This document shows positions 8,166-16,290 of a stretch of DNA of 64,000 bases, in pieces (position 1 is the stretch's first letter; each line of letters opens with the position of its first letter). The position numbers were made by a program, and so were the translations under genes. Below the pieces are notes generated by a model. It was not told where the DNA came from, did no database searches, and saw nothing but the letters and a program-made list of their open reading frames with translations. Source of the DNA: an uncultured Collinsella sp. (lineage in GTDB: Bacteria; Actinomycetota; Coriobacteriia; Coriobacteriales; Coriobacteriaceae). Location of the stretch: NCBI GenBank assembly GCA_959028445.1, contig CAUFRY010000004.1, positions 23,687 through 87,686 of the forward strand, read 5' to 3'.

Positions 8166-10883
8166 TCAGTTGTTATTGCCACCATCGAGCAATGCCTCAA
8201 AATCCTTCGCCGGCATGGGGCGGTAGTAGAAGAAGCCCTGAGCGTAGCGGGCGCCCATTTGTCGTAGCATGTTCGCCTGTTCATTTGTCTCGACGCCTTC
8301 GACTTCGACGGGCAGATGGAGCGACTGCGCCATTTCGAGCATCGATGAAATGATTTGCGTGCTGCGGCCTTGATCGCGATCGGTGGGTACAAAGGCGCGG
8401 TCGAGCTTGATGACGTCGACGTTGACGTTCTTGAGCATCGCGAGCGTGGACTGACCGGTGCCAAAATCGTCCATATAGGTCGAGAAGCCGCGGGTGTGCA
8501 GGTCGGCCGTCAGTTTGTCCACGGCCTCGGACTCTCCCGTATAAGCCGTCTCGGTGATCTCGATACGCATGAGCTCGGGCGGTAGGTTGTATTGGGCGGC
8601 GAGCGCCCCCATATGCTCGGCAACGTCGCAGGCAAGGATATCCACGCGCGACACATTAAGCGAAACCGGAACCACACGAAGCCCTCGATCGATGCGCTCG
8701 CGCAGCCACGAGGCGACACCCTGCCAAATGTACTTGTCGAGCGTCACCACAAAGCCGCTTTCCTCGAGTGCGGGGATAAACGTTGCGGGCGAAATGAGAG
8801 AGCCGTCCTTGTCAATCCAGCGGGTGAGTGCTTCGGCGCCAATAATCTCACCGGTTTCCATATCGACCTGGGGCTGCAAGTGGTAGGTAATACGACCATC
8901 TGAGAGCGCGTACTGGAATTCGGTCAGCGTGCGGTGGAACGCGACTTCGCGCTCGTACTCCGCGGGGCAGAAAATGGCAATGCGCTCCTTAAAGTCGTTT
9001 TTTGCGCGCCGATTGGTAAACATGGCCTTTGCCTGCGCATCGATGGTGATCTCCTCATTGGAGTCGATGGGGTAAACGCCCATGGACGGCCAAAAACCTA
9101 CGCCGTCGTTGTGCTTGGCTACAGCCTCGCGCACGCGCGCATAGACACGGTGAACGAAATCGTGCTCAAAGGGTATGAGCAGACAAAAGTCGTCTTGTCC
9201 CCAGTATCCCGCGACACCCATGTTGGCGTTCTCGATATCCTTGAGCACCGTGCCCACATCGGCAAGCATACGGTCGCCTTCGGCCTGTCCATACCATTCG
9301 TTAAATAGGCGCATGTGGCCCATGTCGACGGTGGCGATACACCAAGCGCCGTCGCGCCTTGCCTTGATGAAGGCATTGGCACGGCGCATAAACTCGCTGG
9401 GTCGGTAGAGACCGGTGAGCATGTCGAGGTGCTCGGCGACGGCGCCTTTGCGTTCCATCTCGGGTATGGGCAGACTGTCGTTGGGAACAAGTCCGCCGGC
9501 CGTACGAAGGCGACGATCGAGTTCGCCCAAAACAGTCGATGCTTGGGAGTCCAGGCGTTCGTAAAAGGTCGGGACGACAAGACAGACGGGAGCAATGGTG
9601 TCGCCTGCGATTTGCACAGGAGCGAAAACGGCCTCTTTAAGGTGGCGGGTCAGTTGCTCGAATGCCTCGTGGTCCAGGTCATTGCTGAGCACGACGAACT
9701 GGACGCTACGTGAACGGTAGACCCTGCTCCTGCCGCGGGTGATCGACAGCATGCGGCCTGCGTATTCGGCGAGCATGTTGTCGACAGCCTCGGCTCCGTA
9801 GAGCTCGTTGAGCTTTGTCGTGCCACGAACGCGCACCGCTATAAGGCCCGTCTCGCAACGGTCGCAACGACAGGCGTCGATGGCATTGACCAACATGCGC
9901 TGGGTTCCGAGGCCTGTCGCGGCGTCGACGGTTTCGGCAAGTGAGTGGTTGACGAGCTCGCCGACATAGAGCGAGGGGACATTTTCGTCGCCGTCGATGC
10001 GAAACCCGCGAGCACGGCAGAGGACGTAGTCGCCGACGGCATTGCGCACACGATACTGCATGACGCGACGGTGCTTGGTGCCGTTATAGACCTGGTCGAT
10101 GTCGTTGATGTAGGCCTCAAGGTCATCGGGATGCACGCGCGTTTTCCAGTAATCGCGACAGTTGTCTATGTGCTCCGAGGGAAGGCCAAGATCGCGCAAG
10201 GCGCCTTGTGACCAAAGGGTGCGATGTTTGTCCAAGTTCTCGATAAAGAAATAGCGGCCCTCGTTGAGCATCGAAAAGGCGTCGAAAATGCGATCGCTTA
10301 TTTCGAAGTCGTCGGCGTGGACTTGCGTGATATTGCGTCGATCAAGGTGCATGGCATGACGTAGCTTGTAGTCGTACATGCGATGGTCGGCATCGAGCGT
10401 CATGCGATTGGGGGCTTCGCCCAGGGCGGGGTCGGCATACGACACTCCATAGCTAAACGAGCGGGGCATCTCGGAATCGTTGTTTTTGAGCAGGACCGTT
10501 CGGCAGTGTTCCAGACGTTCAGCGAGGTCGTCCTCGGTCGCAATCGTAGATAGGATGGCAAACTCGTCGCCGCCTATGCGAAACGCCGCTTCGTCCACTT
10601 TCATATACAGCTTGAGATAGAGGCTTACCTGCAAAATATAGCGGTTGCCCTCGTCATGGCCAAAGACGTCGTTGCAGTGCTTGAGATTGTCGATATCGAT
10701 GTACGCCATGGTAACGGGGGTGTCCTGCTCCCAGAGCTCCTCGAGGGAACGGGCAAAGCCGCCGCGGTTGCCAAGTCCGGTAAGCTGGTCGGTAAAGGCG
10801 GTCCTAATCAGATCATCCTGACGATCGAGAAGGTCGCGAACGGTCTTTTCGAGCGTTTCGGTGTAATTGCTGACAGTATCCAT
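8166..10883 (-). CDS. GGDEF - PAS - degenerate GGDEFs - EAL cyclic-di-GMP protein
   Basis: A 905-residue cytoplasmic protein. The first GGDEF domain is canonical (LTGLGNRGGF near 35, GGDEF at 104-108). A PAS-like domain (LWSQGALRDLGLPSE, RVHPDDLEAY) and a degenerate GGDEF (ATGLGTQRMLVNAI) match the smaller neighbour. A third GGDEF-like domain (LTGLYRPSEFMRRA, YWGQDDFCLL) has lost the signature. The C-terminal EAL phosphodiesterase looks complete: EAL at 684-686, SLNVS, EITET, DDFGTG near 805, IKLDR and EGVET. It may therefore both make and degrade cyclic-di-GMP, with the spare domains as sensors. No strong ribosome binding site is visible before the ATG. Confidence 0.88.
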   Translation of the reverse strand: MDTVSNYTETLEKTVRDLLDRQDDLIRTAFTDQLTGLGNRGGFARSLEELWEQDTPVTMAYIDIDNLKHCNDVFGHDEGNRYILQVSLYLKLYMKVDEAAFRIGGDEFAILSTIATEDDLAERLEHCRTVLLKNNDSEMPRSFSYGVSYADPALGEAPNRMTLDADHRMYDYKLRHAMHLDRRNITQVHADDFEISDRIFDAFSMLNEGRYFFIENLDKHRTLWSQGALRDLGLPSEHIDNCRDYWKTRVHPDDLEAYINDIDQVYNGTKHRRVMQYRVRNAVGDYVLCRARGFRIDGDENVPSLYVGELVNHSLAETVDAATGLGTQRMLVNAIDACRCDRCETGLIAVRVRGTTKLNELYGAEAVDNMLAEYAGRMLSITRGRSRVYRSRSVQFVVLSNDLDHEAFEQLTRHLKEAVFAPVQIAGDTIAPVCLVVPTFYERLDSQASTVLGELDRRLRTAGGLVPNDSLPIPEMERKGAVAEHLDMLTGLYRPSEFMRRANAFIKARRDGAWCIATVDMGHMRLFNEWYGQAEGDRMLADVGTVLKDIENANMGVAGYWGQDDFCLLIPFEHDFVHRVYARVREAVAKHNDGVGFWPSMGVYPIDSNEEITIDAQAKAMFTNRRAKNDFKERIAIFCPAEYEREVAFHRTLTEFQYALSDGRITYHLQPQVDMETGEIIGAEALTRWIDKDGSLISPATFIPALEESGFVVTLDKYIWQGVASWLRERIDRGLRVVPVSLNVSRVDILACDVAEHMGALAAQYNLPPELMRIEITETAYTGESEAVDKLTADLHTRGFSTYMDDFGTGQSTLAMLKNVNVDVIKLDRAFVPTDRDQGRSTQIISSMLEMAQSLHLPVEVEGVETNEQANMLRQMGARYAQGFFYYRPMPAKDFEALLDGGNNN

Positions 10884-11206
10884 GTCGTAAGCGGCTTTCT
10901 GAGGTCGGGCGGATTGCGTCGGGCGAGCTCGTTGTGCACACGCGTTGTTGTTCGGCGCTTTGCGTGTATCCAGGCCCCGCCTTGCGGCGTTGTTGGGTTA
11001 CTTTACCGGCTAATAGTTCGCTGTTGATAACTACTGCGTAGTATAAACAACAGCACACAATTATATATGGGTGCACATGCTGTGGGCGGCCATTATTCGA
11101 CAAACGGCAGCGCGACGATGCGATGTCCGATAAAAATGCGACTGAGGCGATATATGTTGACGGGTATACTTGTCCCGGTTTTAAACGCAGGAACGGAGAT
11201 GGTCGC
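10884..11206. other. Divergent intergenic region without a gene
   Basis: This 323-bp gap separates the leftward GGDEF/EAL gene from the rightward patatin gene and must hold both promoters. A TATACT hexamer lies at about 11165, and a short palindrome around ACTACTGCGTAGT at about 11031. No convincing gene was found. Confidence 0.4.
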
Positions 11207-12076
11207 ATGGCACAGCCGGATACGACGCGCACGGTGGGGCTCGCGCTCGAGGGAGGCGGCTACCGCGGTATGTATACGGCGGGCGTGCTCGACGTATGGA
11301 TGGAGCACGGCTTAACTTGCGACCATATGGTGGGTGTCTCGGCGGGCGCGGCGTTTGGCTACAACTTTAAATCGCGCCAGATCGGCCGCGCCATTCGCTA
11401 CAACAAGGCCTATTGTGCCGACAAGCGCTATGCAAGCGTGACCAGCTGGCTGCGAACCGGCGATATGTTCAATGCCGATTTTGCCTATCACGAGGTGCCC
11501 ATCGAGCGCGATCCCATCGACCTGGAGACATATAGCGCCTGCCCCATGCGGTTTACGTGCGTGTGTACCGATATCGAGACGGGCAAGGCCGTCTACCACG
11601 ACCTGCCCTATGGCGACGAGAGGGATATCGAGTGGATCCGGGCATCGTCGGCGATTCCTGTGGCGACGCGTCCCGTTGCCATTGAGGGCCGTAAGTACCT
11701 GGATGGTGGCGTGGCCGATTCTATTCCCAGCGCATGGCTGTTTGCACAGGGGTATGACCGCAATATCGTGGTACTCACGCAGCCGGCGGGCTTTGTGAAG
11801 CAGCCCAACAGCGTGATGCCGATGCTGCGGCGCGTGTTCCGTCACTACCCGGAGTTTGTCGCAGCGCTTGAGCATCGGCATGAGGTTTACAATGCCACGC
11901 TCGATGACCTGGCACGTCGTGAGGCCGCCGGCGATATCTTTGTGGTGCGTCCGAGCGAATCGGTGAAGGTGCCGTCGCTATGCCGCGAGCCCGATGAGCT
12001 CGAGCGCATCTATCAGATCGGCCGCCACGATGCAGAGGTGACCTTACCGGCGTTGGAAGCGTACCTGGCGGGGTAG
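11207..12076 (+). CDS. Patatin-like phospholipase
   Basis: A 289-residue protein of the bacterial patatin (RssA/YjjU-like) family, serine lipid acyl hydrolases with a Ser-Asp dyad. The oxyanion-hole loop (LEGGGYRGMYTAGVL), the nucleophile elbow GVSAGA and the DGG motif of the catalytic aspartate (YLDGGVAD) are all present and in the usual order. There is no signal peptide, so it acts in the cytoplasm or at the inner membrane surface. The ATG at 11207 follows GGAG by eight bases; an in-frame ATG 28 codons upstream would add an unrelated stretch. No nucleotide cyclase is adjacent, so a CBASS effector role is not supported. Confidence 0.9.
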   Translation: MAQPDTTRTVGLALEGGGYRGMYTAGVLDVWMEHGLTCDHMVGVSAGAAFGYNFKSRQIGRAIRYNKAYCADKRYASVTSWLRTGDMFNADFAYHEVPIERDPIDLETYSACPMRFTCVCTDIETGKAVYHDLPYGDERDIEWIRASSAIPVATRPVAIEGRKYLDGGVADSIPSAWLFAQGYDRNIVVLTQPAGFVKQPNSVMPMLRRVFRHYPEFVAALEHRHEVYNATLDDLARREAAGDIFVVRPSESVKVPSLCREPDELERIYQIGRHDAEVTLPALEAYLAG

Positions 12077-12098
12077 AGCAAGCTGCCGTGGCCTCGGC

Positions 12099-12144
12099 GG
12101 AAAGCGCGTCCCAGAATGGACGTCCAAACTGGGATGCGCTTTCC
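12099..12144. terminator. Hairpin between convergent patatin and thiE
   Basis: A 16-bp stem with one mismatch (GGAAAGCGCGTCCCAG with CTGGGATGCGCTTTCC) in the gap between two converging genes, a position expected for a bidirectional terminator. The arm contains GTCCC. Confidence 0.55.
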
Positions 12145-12188
12145 GTTATTGAAGATATGAGGCCGCGGAGCAACTGCTCGGCCTAGAC

Positions 12189-12884
12189 TTATGCCTGCTG
12201 CCAGGTATCGACGAGCTCCTTGGCGGCGGCGTGGGGGTCGTCGGCACTGCAGACGGCGCTCACCACAAAGAAGCCGTCGACGCCGGTGGCCTTGAGCTGC
12301 GGCAGGTCGGTCGTCTTGACGCCGCCGCCCACCACGATGGGTACGGGGCTTGCCGCATGGAGGGCAGCCAGGTCCTCAAAGCTCTTGGTGATGATGGAGC
12401 CATCTGCCGCGCGTCCGCAATCGCGCTTGGTCTCGGTCTCGTGGAGCGGGCCGATGCCCAGGTAGTCGACCAGACTCATGTCGGCGGTCTTGACGTACTC
12501 GAGCATCTCCTCGCAGCGGGCCGAAAGGCCCACGATGGCATCGGGGCCCAAAAGTTTGCGGCAGACCTCGACGGGAATATCGCTCTGGCCCACGTGCACG
12601 CCATCGACAGCAATACCCTGCTCGCGCGCGGCGAGTACGCAGTCCAGGCGGTCGTCGATTAACAGGGCGACCTGACCGGTCTTGCCGGCCTGTGCGATTG
12701 CCTGCGCGGCGTCGCCGGTCAGTGCGATGATCTCGCGGGCGCTTGCCACCTTGGAGCGCACCTGGATGCAGGTAAAGCCGGCATCGAGCGCCTGGGCCAC
12801 CACATCGCCCACGGGACGTCCCAGCGTGTTTTCGGGGCCGAGTACGAGATAGGCCGAGATATCAAGGTTGTCGCGGATGCTCAT
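12189..12884 (-). CDS. thiE: Thiamine-phosphate synthase
   Basis: A 231-residue TIM-barrel enzyme joining HMP-pyrophosphate and thiazole phosphate to thiamine phosphate. Family signatures are FTCIQVRSK, LLIDDRLD, DGVHVGQSD, DYLGIGPLHETETK and the phosphate-binding end VVGGGV with DGFFVVSAV. It is the last gene of a leftward thiamine operon. Its ATG overlaps the stop of the thiamine-binding protein gene by four bases, indicating translational coupling. Expression is presumably controlled by the TPP riboswitch upstream of thiM. No thiD lies nearby, so HMP kinase must be encoded elsewhere. Confidence 0.93.
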   Translation of the reverse strand: MSIRDNLDISAYLVLGPENTLGRPVGDVVAQALDAGFTCIQVRSKVASAREIIALTGDAAQAIAQAGKTGQVALLIDDRLDCVLAAREQGIAVDGVHVGQSDIPVEVCRKLLGPDAIVGLSARCEEMLEYVKTADMSLVDYLGIGPLHETETKRDCGRAADGSIITKSFEDLAALHAASPVPIVVGGGVKTTDLPQLKATGVDGFFVVSAVCSADDPHAAAKELVDTWQQA

Positions 12885-13222
12885 CGTGCTTCCTCCTGCT
12901 TTTTGATCTGTGCTTCCATGCGCTCGAGTTTGCCGGTCATGGTGTCGGTAAATCCGGGTCGAATATCGGCCTTGAGCACGACTTCGGTGCGGATGCCCTT
13001 GCTCGCCAACACAAAGGTTGCGTCGCGCACGACCTGCATGACCTCGTCCCAGTCGCCCTCGATTTCGGTGAACATCGAGGTGGTGCGGTTGGGAAGGCCG
13101 CTCTCGCGAATGACGCGCACGACCTCGGCGACCTCGGCGGAGAGTTCATCGCCGGTGCCGCACGGGGCGATGGCCACGGCGACGAGCGTGTTCATGCCGG
13201 TATTGGTTGCGGGCTCGGACAT
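12881..13222 (-). CDS. MTH1187/YkoF-type thiamine-binding protein
   Basis: A 113-residue protein of the small thiamine-binding (UPF0045) family with a ferredoxin-like fold: LVAVAIAPCGTGDELSAEVA, then GLPNRTTSMFTEIEGDWDEV, then the C-terminal DIRPGFTDTMTGKLERMEAQI. Relatives bind thiamine or HMP. Position inside the thiamine salvage operon, between thiM and thiE and overlapping thiE by four bases, supports such a role. GAGGAGG inside the end of thiM serves as its ribosome binding site. An internal ATG at the tenth codon is an alternative start. It probably delivers or senses a thiamine intermediate rather than catalysing a step. Confidence 0.85.
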   Translation of the reverse strand: MSEPATNTGMNTLVAVAIAPCGTGDELSAEVAEVVRVIRESGLPNRTTSMFTEIEGDWDEVMQVVRDATFVLASKGIRTEVVLKADIRPGFTDTMTGKLERMEAQIKKQEEAR

Positions 13223-13225
13223 GGC

Positions 13226-14065
13226 TTATGCCTCCTCGAGCTCGAGCTGGTTGTTGGCGATGTCTTGGGCGGTCGCGCGGTAGAGCTCGTCGATAAAGGC
13301 CACCTTAAAGCTTGCCGGGGCATCGGCGACAGCGGCGGCACGCGTGCCGGCAACGTTGTAGACCGCGGTGCCGCAGACGGCTGCCGTAAACGGATCGGTG
13401 ACGCAGGCGTACACGGCCAGCACGCCGCCCTGCGAGCAGCCGCAGCCGGTGATCTTTGACATGAGCGGGCTGCCGCCGTGGGACTTGGCCACGGTCGTGC
13501 CGTCGGTGATTAGGTCGACTTCGCCCGAGACCACTACGGCGCCGCCGGTGTAACGGGCGAGCGCCACGGCGGCATCGCGGGCGGCGTCGACCGTGTCGGT
13601 GGTATCGACACCGCGCACGCGGCTCAGATCAGCCGCCTCGCCCTCAAGACCCCACAGGCCGGCGAGTGCGATGATCTCGGAGGCGTTGCCGCGCACGATG
13701 GCGGGCTTGTACTGCTTGAGCTCGTTTACCAGCTGGGTGCGCAGGCTGCCGATGCCCAGGCCCACCGGATCGAGCACCCAGGGCTTGCCGGCGTCGTGTG
13801 CCGCCTTGGCCGCGCGGGGAATCGTCTGCTCGTAGATGGGGAAGAGCGTGCCCATGTTGAGATAGATGGCGCCGCCGCCGGCAACGAGCGCCTCGCCCTC
13901 GTCGGGCAGATAGACCATGGCGGCCGAACCGCCCACGGCGAGCTGCGCGTTGGCGACAAAGTCGATCGTCACCGTGTTGGTGATGGAGCCGGCCATCGGA
14001 TTGGTGGCGCGAATCTCCTCCACGGCCTTGACCATATGTTGCTTAAGCTGTTCCGAATCAATCAC
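13226..14065 (-). CDS. thiM: Hydroxyethylthiazole kinase
   Basis: A 279-residue ribokinase-like enzyme that phosphorylates the thiazole alcohol for thiamine salvage. Seen: SITNTVTIDFVANAQLAVGG (substrate loop), PWVLDPVGLG, IVRGNASEI and the C-terminal anion-hole motif KITGCGCSQGG with the catalytic cysteine. The GTG at 14063-14065 is chosen because AAGGAGG lies just upstream; an ATG between them is out of frame. It is the first gene after the TPP riboswitch and intrinsic terminator, and is followed by the thiamine-binding protein and thiE. The operon thus salvages thiazole rather than making it from scratch. Confidence 0.94.
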   Translation of the reverse strand: MIDSEQLKQHMVKAVEEIRATNPMAGSITNTVTIDFVANAQLAVGGSAAMVYLPDEGEALVAGGGAIYLNMGTLFPIYEQTIPRAAKAAHDAGKPWVLDPVGLGIGSLRTQLVNELKQYKPAIVRGNASEIIALAGLWGLEGEAADLSRVRGVDTTDTVDAARDAAVALARYTGGAVVVSGEVDLITDGTTVAKSHGGSPLMSKITGCGCSQGGVLAVYACVTDPFTAAVCGTAVYNVAGTRAAAVADAPASFKVAFIDELYRATAQDIANNQLELEEA

Positions 14066-14086
14066 TGCACATGCCTCCTTGGCATA

Positions 14087-14117
14087 GAAAAGGGGCGCTG
14101 TGCATAGACAGCGCCCC
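14087..14117 (-). terminator. Riboswitch-controlled attenuator before thiM
   Basis: Read leftward, GGGGCGCTGT pairs with ACAGCGCCCC and is followed by TTTTC, between the TPP aptamer and the thiM ribosome binding site. The position indicates transcription termination when TPP is bound. Confidence 0.85.
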
Positions 14118-14130
14118 TGCAAAGGCGGCA

Positions 14131-14216
14131 TGCTCCCTACGCCAGCATTAACTGACAGGTTCAAAGGATTGGGCCCCATGCCCTCTCAGCCTTGTGGTTT
14201 GCACCGCCGGCACTCC
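14131..14216 (-). promoter_or_regulatory. TPP riboswitch (THI element)
   Basis: On the minus strand the order is GGGAGTGCC, AAGGCTGAGAGGGC (the conserved CTGAGA core), ACCTGTCAGTTAATGC and GCGTAGGGAGCA. These are the conserved blocks of the thiamine pyrophosphate aptamer. It precedes thiM and the operon of thiamine salvage genes, with a terminator hairpin between aptamer and gene. Confidence 0.95.
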
Positions 14217-14247
14217 CGCATCGAATCTGTTGTCCCTATACTAACGC

Positions 14248-14282
14248 ACCTGCCAAAAAGGGACAGGTTTATTTTGGCAGGT
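14248..14282. repeat. 35-nt GGGACAGGTT palindrome, copy A
   Basis: Arms ACCTGCCAAAA and TTTTGGCAGGT flank AGGGACAGGTTTA. The whole 35-nt unit recurs exactly, in reverse complement, at 62030-62064. It lies between the riboswitch promoter and the HAD gene. Confidence 0.85.
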
Positions 14283-14319
14283 CGTTACAATAGGTAGGAC
14301 CGATACGAATGGGGGCCTT

Positions 14320-15228
14320 ATGATTGAACTTGTGCTGACCGATATGGACGATACGCTGATTCCAGCCGGGCATGACGGCGCCAGCGACTACGCCATCGAG
14401 GGCATTCATGCCATGCAGGCGGCGGGTCTGCACTTTGGCCCGGTTTCGGGTCGCCAACCGTCCGCGATGGGCTGGATGTTCAAAAATCGTTCCGAGTGCT
14501 TCTCGACTGGCGCGTTCTGTAACGGCCAGGTGATGTTTGTTGACGGCGAGGTTGTTGCCTCCCGTGCGAGCGACAACGGTGCCCTCATGCGTCTTGCCGA
14601 CTATCTGGAGCAAGAGACCGACGATACCTATCTGAAGGTCTATAGCCTGGGCGATGACTTTTGGGGCAACGATGCCTATTGCGTGACGAGTGATCCCGAG
14701 CGCGTTCGTCGCGCCATGGAGTCGGGCGGCAACGCATGGCTCAAAGGCGAAGAGGCCCCGTGCCGTCCTGTTGTCGATGATACCCCGGTGTACAAGGCGA
14801 ATATCTGGAGCGCCCGCTCGCGCGAAGAGCTCGCTGAGCTGCGCGAGCGCATTGCCGCCGAGGTGCCGGAGCTCTCGCTTGTGTTTCCCAACAACCGCGT
14901 GCGCCTATTCGATATTCTCCCGGCCGGTTGGGACAAGGGCTGCGCCGCCCTGGAGCTGGCGCATGCCCTGGGTCTGACGCCCGATGAGGTGGCCGTATTT
15001 GGCGATTCCGATAACGATTTGCCCATGATCGGTGCCGTTCCCAACTCCGTTGCAGTCGCCAATGCCAACGAGGCCGTCACGGCTGCCGCGCGCTGGCATA
15101 TTGGCGCCGCGGCAGATGATGCGGTTGCCGGGGCCCTGCATCAGATTGCCGCCTGCGCCGCGACGGGGGAGATGCCGCCGTTTATGCGTCAGGCAGATGC
15201 GGCGGGTTCGGGTATCGCGGACGTCTAG
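14320..15228 (+). CDS. HAD-superfamily (Cof-type, class IIB) phosphatase
   Basis: A 302-residue haloacid-dehalogenase hydrolase. Motif I is DMDDTL near residue 8, motif II is the GRQPS region after FGPVS, and the C-terminal motif III/IV reads WDKGCAAL followed by VAVFGDSDNDLPMI. A type-IIB cap lies between. These enzymes dephosphorylate sugar phosphates, FMN or PLP; the substrate cannot be told here. No close ribosome binding site is obvious apart from a GGGGGC stretch before the ATG. It is 10 bp upstream of a LysR regulator on the same strand and may share its transcript. Confidence 0.88.
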   Translation: MIELVLTDMDDTLIPAGHDGASDYAIEGIHAMQAAGLHFGPVSGRQPSAMGWMFKNRSECFSTGAFCNGQVMFVDGEVVASRASDNGALMRLADYLEQETDDTYLKVYSLGDDFWGNDAYCVTSDPERVRRAMESGGNAWLKGEEAPCRPVVDDTPVYKANIWSARSREELAELRERIAAEVPELSLVFPNNRVRLFDILPAGWDKGCAALELAHALGLTPDEVAVFGDSDNDLPMIGAVPNSVAVANANEAVTAAARWHIGAAADDAVAGALHQIAACAATGEMPPFMRQADAAGSGIADV

Positions 15229-15238
15229 GGAGGCTATC

Positions 15239-16135
15239 ATGAAGCTTCAACAGCTCAGGTATGTCGTCAAAGTTGCCGAATGCGGCAGCATCACCGAGGC
15301 CTCGCGCCGGCTCTTTGTGTCGCAGCCTTCGATTACCGCGTCGATTCGCGATCTCGAAAACGAGATGGGTGTGCACATCTTTGAGCGCACCAACAAGGGT
15401 GTCATTGTGTCCGAGGAGGGCGAGACCTTCTTGGGCTACGCGCGCCAGGTGCTCGATCAGGCGGATCTGCTCGAAGGCAAGTACAAGGGCGCGTCCGAGC
15501 AGGTGCCGCACTTTAGTGTGAGCTGCCAGCATTATTCCTTTGCCGTCAACGCGTTTGTTGACGTGATCCGCGAGTTCGATGCCGCGCGCTATGACTTTAC
15601 CCTGCGCGAGGAGCAGACTCACGAGATTATCGAGGACGTCGCGCATATGAAAAGCGAACTGGGCATCCTATATCTGTCCGAGCACAACCGCGAGGTCATC
15701 GAGCGCATGCTGGTGGCCAACGAGCTCGTGTTCGAAGGGCTCTTCTGCGCCACGCCGCATGTCTTCGTCTGCGCCGACCATCCGCTGGCGGCCCGCTCCA
15801 GCGTGACGCTCGAGGACTTGGAAGACTACCCGTTCCTGTCCTACGAGCAGGGCAGTTACAACTCCTTTTACTATTCCGAAGAGCTGACCTCGACGTTTGA
15901 GCGTCGCAAGAATATCCGCGTGCGCGACCGTGCGACGCTGTTCAACCTGGCCATGGGCCTCAACGGCTACACGGTGTGCTCGGGCGTGATTAGCCACGAA
16001 CTCAACGGCCCCGGCATTATCTCGATTCCGCTCGATGCGGATGAGTACATGGAGATCGGCATCATCACGCGCAAGAACACGACGCTTACGCGCTACGGTC
16101 AAGCCTATATCGACGCGATCCGTCAGCATATCTAG
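15239..16135 (+). CDS. LysR-family regulator
   Basis: A 298-residue LysR-type transcription factor. The N-terminal helix-turn-helix (LRYVVKVAECGSITEASRRLFVSQPSITASIRDLE, described here by its first and last blocks) is followed by a substrate-binding domain. GGGAGG precedes the ATG at 15239, just after the HAD stop. A perfect GATATAG/CTATATC inverted repeat lies in the gap to the MetE-like gene 155 bp downstream. The simplest reading is that this regulator controls that gene in response to a methionine-related signal, by analogy to MetR. The ligand is unknown. Confidence 0.88.
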   Translation: MKLQQLRYVVKVAECGSITEASRRLFVSQPSITASIRDLENEMGVHIFERTNKGVIVSEEGETFLGYARQVLDQADLLEGKYKGASEQVPHFSVSCQHYSFAVNAFVDVIREFDAARYDFTLREEQTHEIIEDVAHMKSELGILYLSEHNREVIERMLVANELVFEGLFCATPHVFVCADHPLAARSSVTLEDLEDYPFLSYEQGSYNSFYYSEELTSTFERRKNIRVRDRATLFNLAMGLNGYTVCSGVISHELNGPGIISIPLDADEYMEIGIITRKNTTLTRYGQAYIDAIRQHI

Positions 16136-16182
16136 ACTGCTGCGTCCTGTACAGGTCAAATCTCTTCATGGCAGTCCCAACT

Positions 16183-16203
16183 GATATAGGAAGCATCTAT
16201 ATC
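16183..16203. promoter_or_regulatory. Candidate LysR operator before the MetE-like gene
   Basis: GATATAG and CTATATC form a perfect inverted repeat with a seven-base spacer, matching the general LysR-box architecture. It lies about 90 bp upstream of the MetE-like start. Confidence 0.5.
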
Positions 16204-16290
16204 AAACTGTTATAAACGTATATTTTACGATGGCTATATGAGCGCTCATACTTTGTCCCAGTAAAGCAACCAATGCAAAGGGAGATATCT

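Noticed and set aside
11207..12076. Patatin as a CBASS effector next to nucleotide-cyclase-like genes
   Set aside because: The neighbouring cyclases are GGDEF proteins, not CD-NTases, and no E1/E2/JAB or TIR partner is present.
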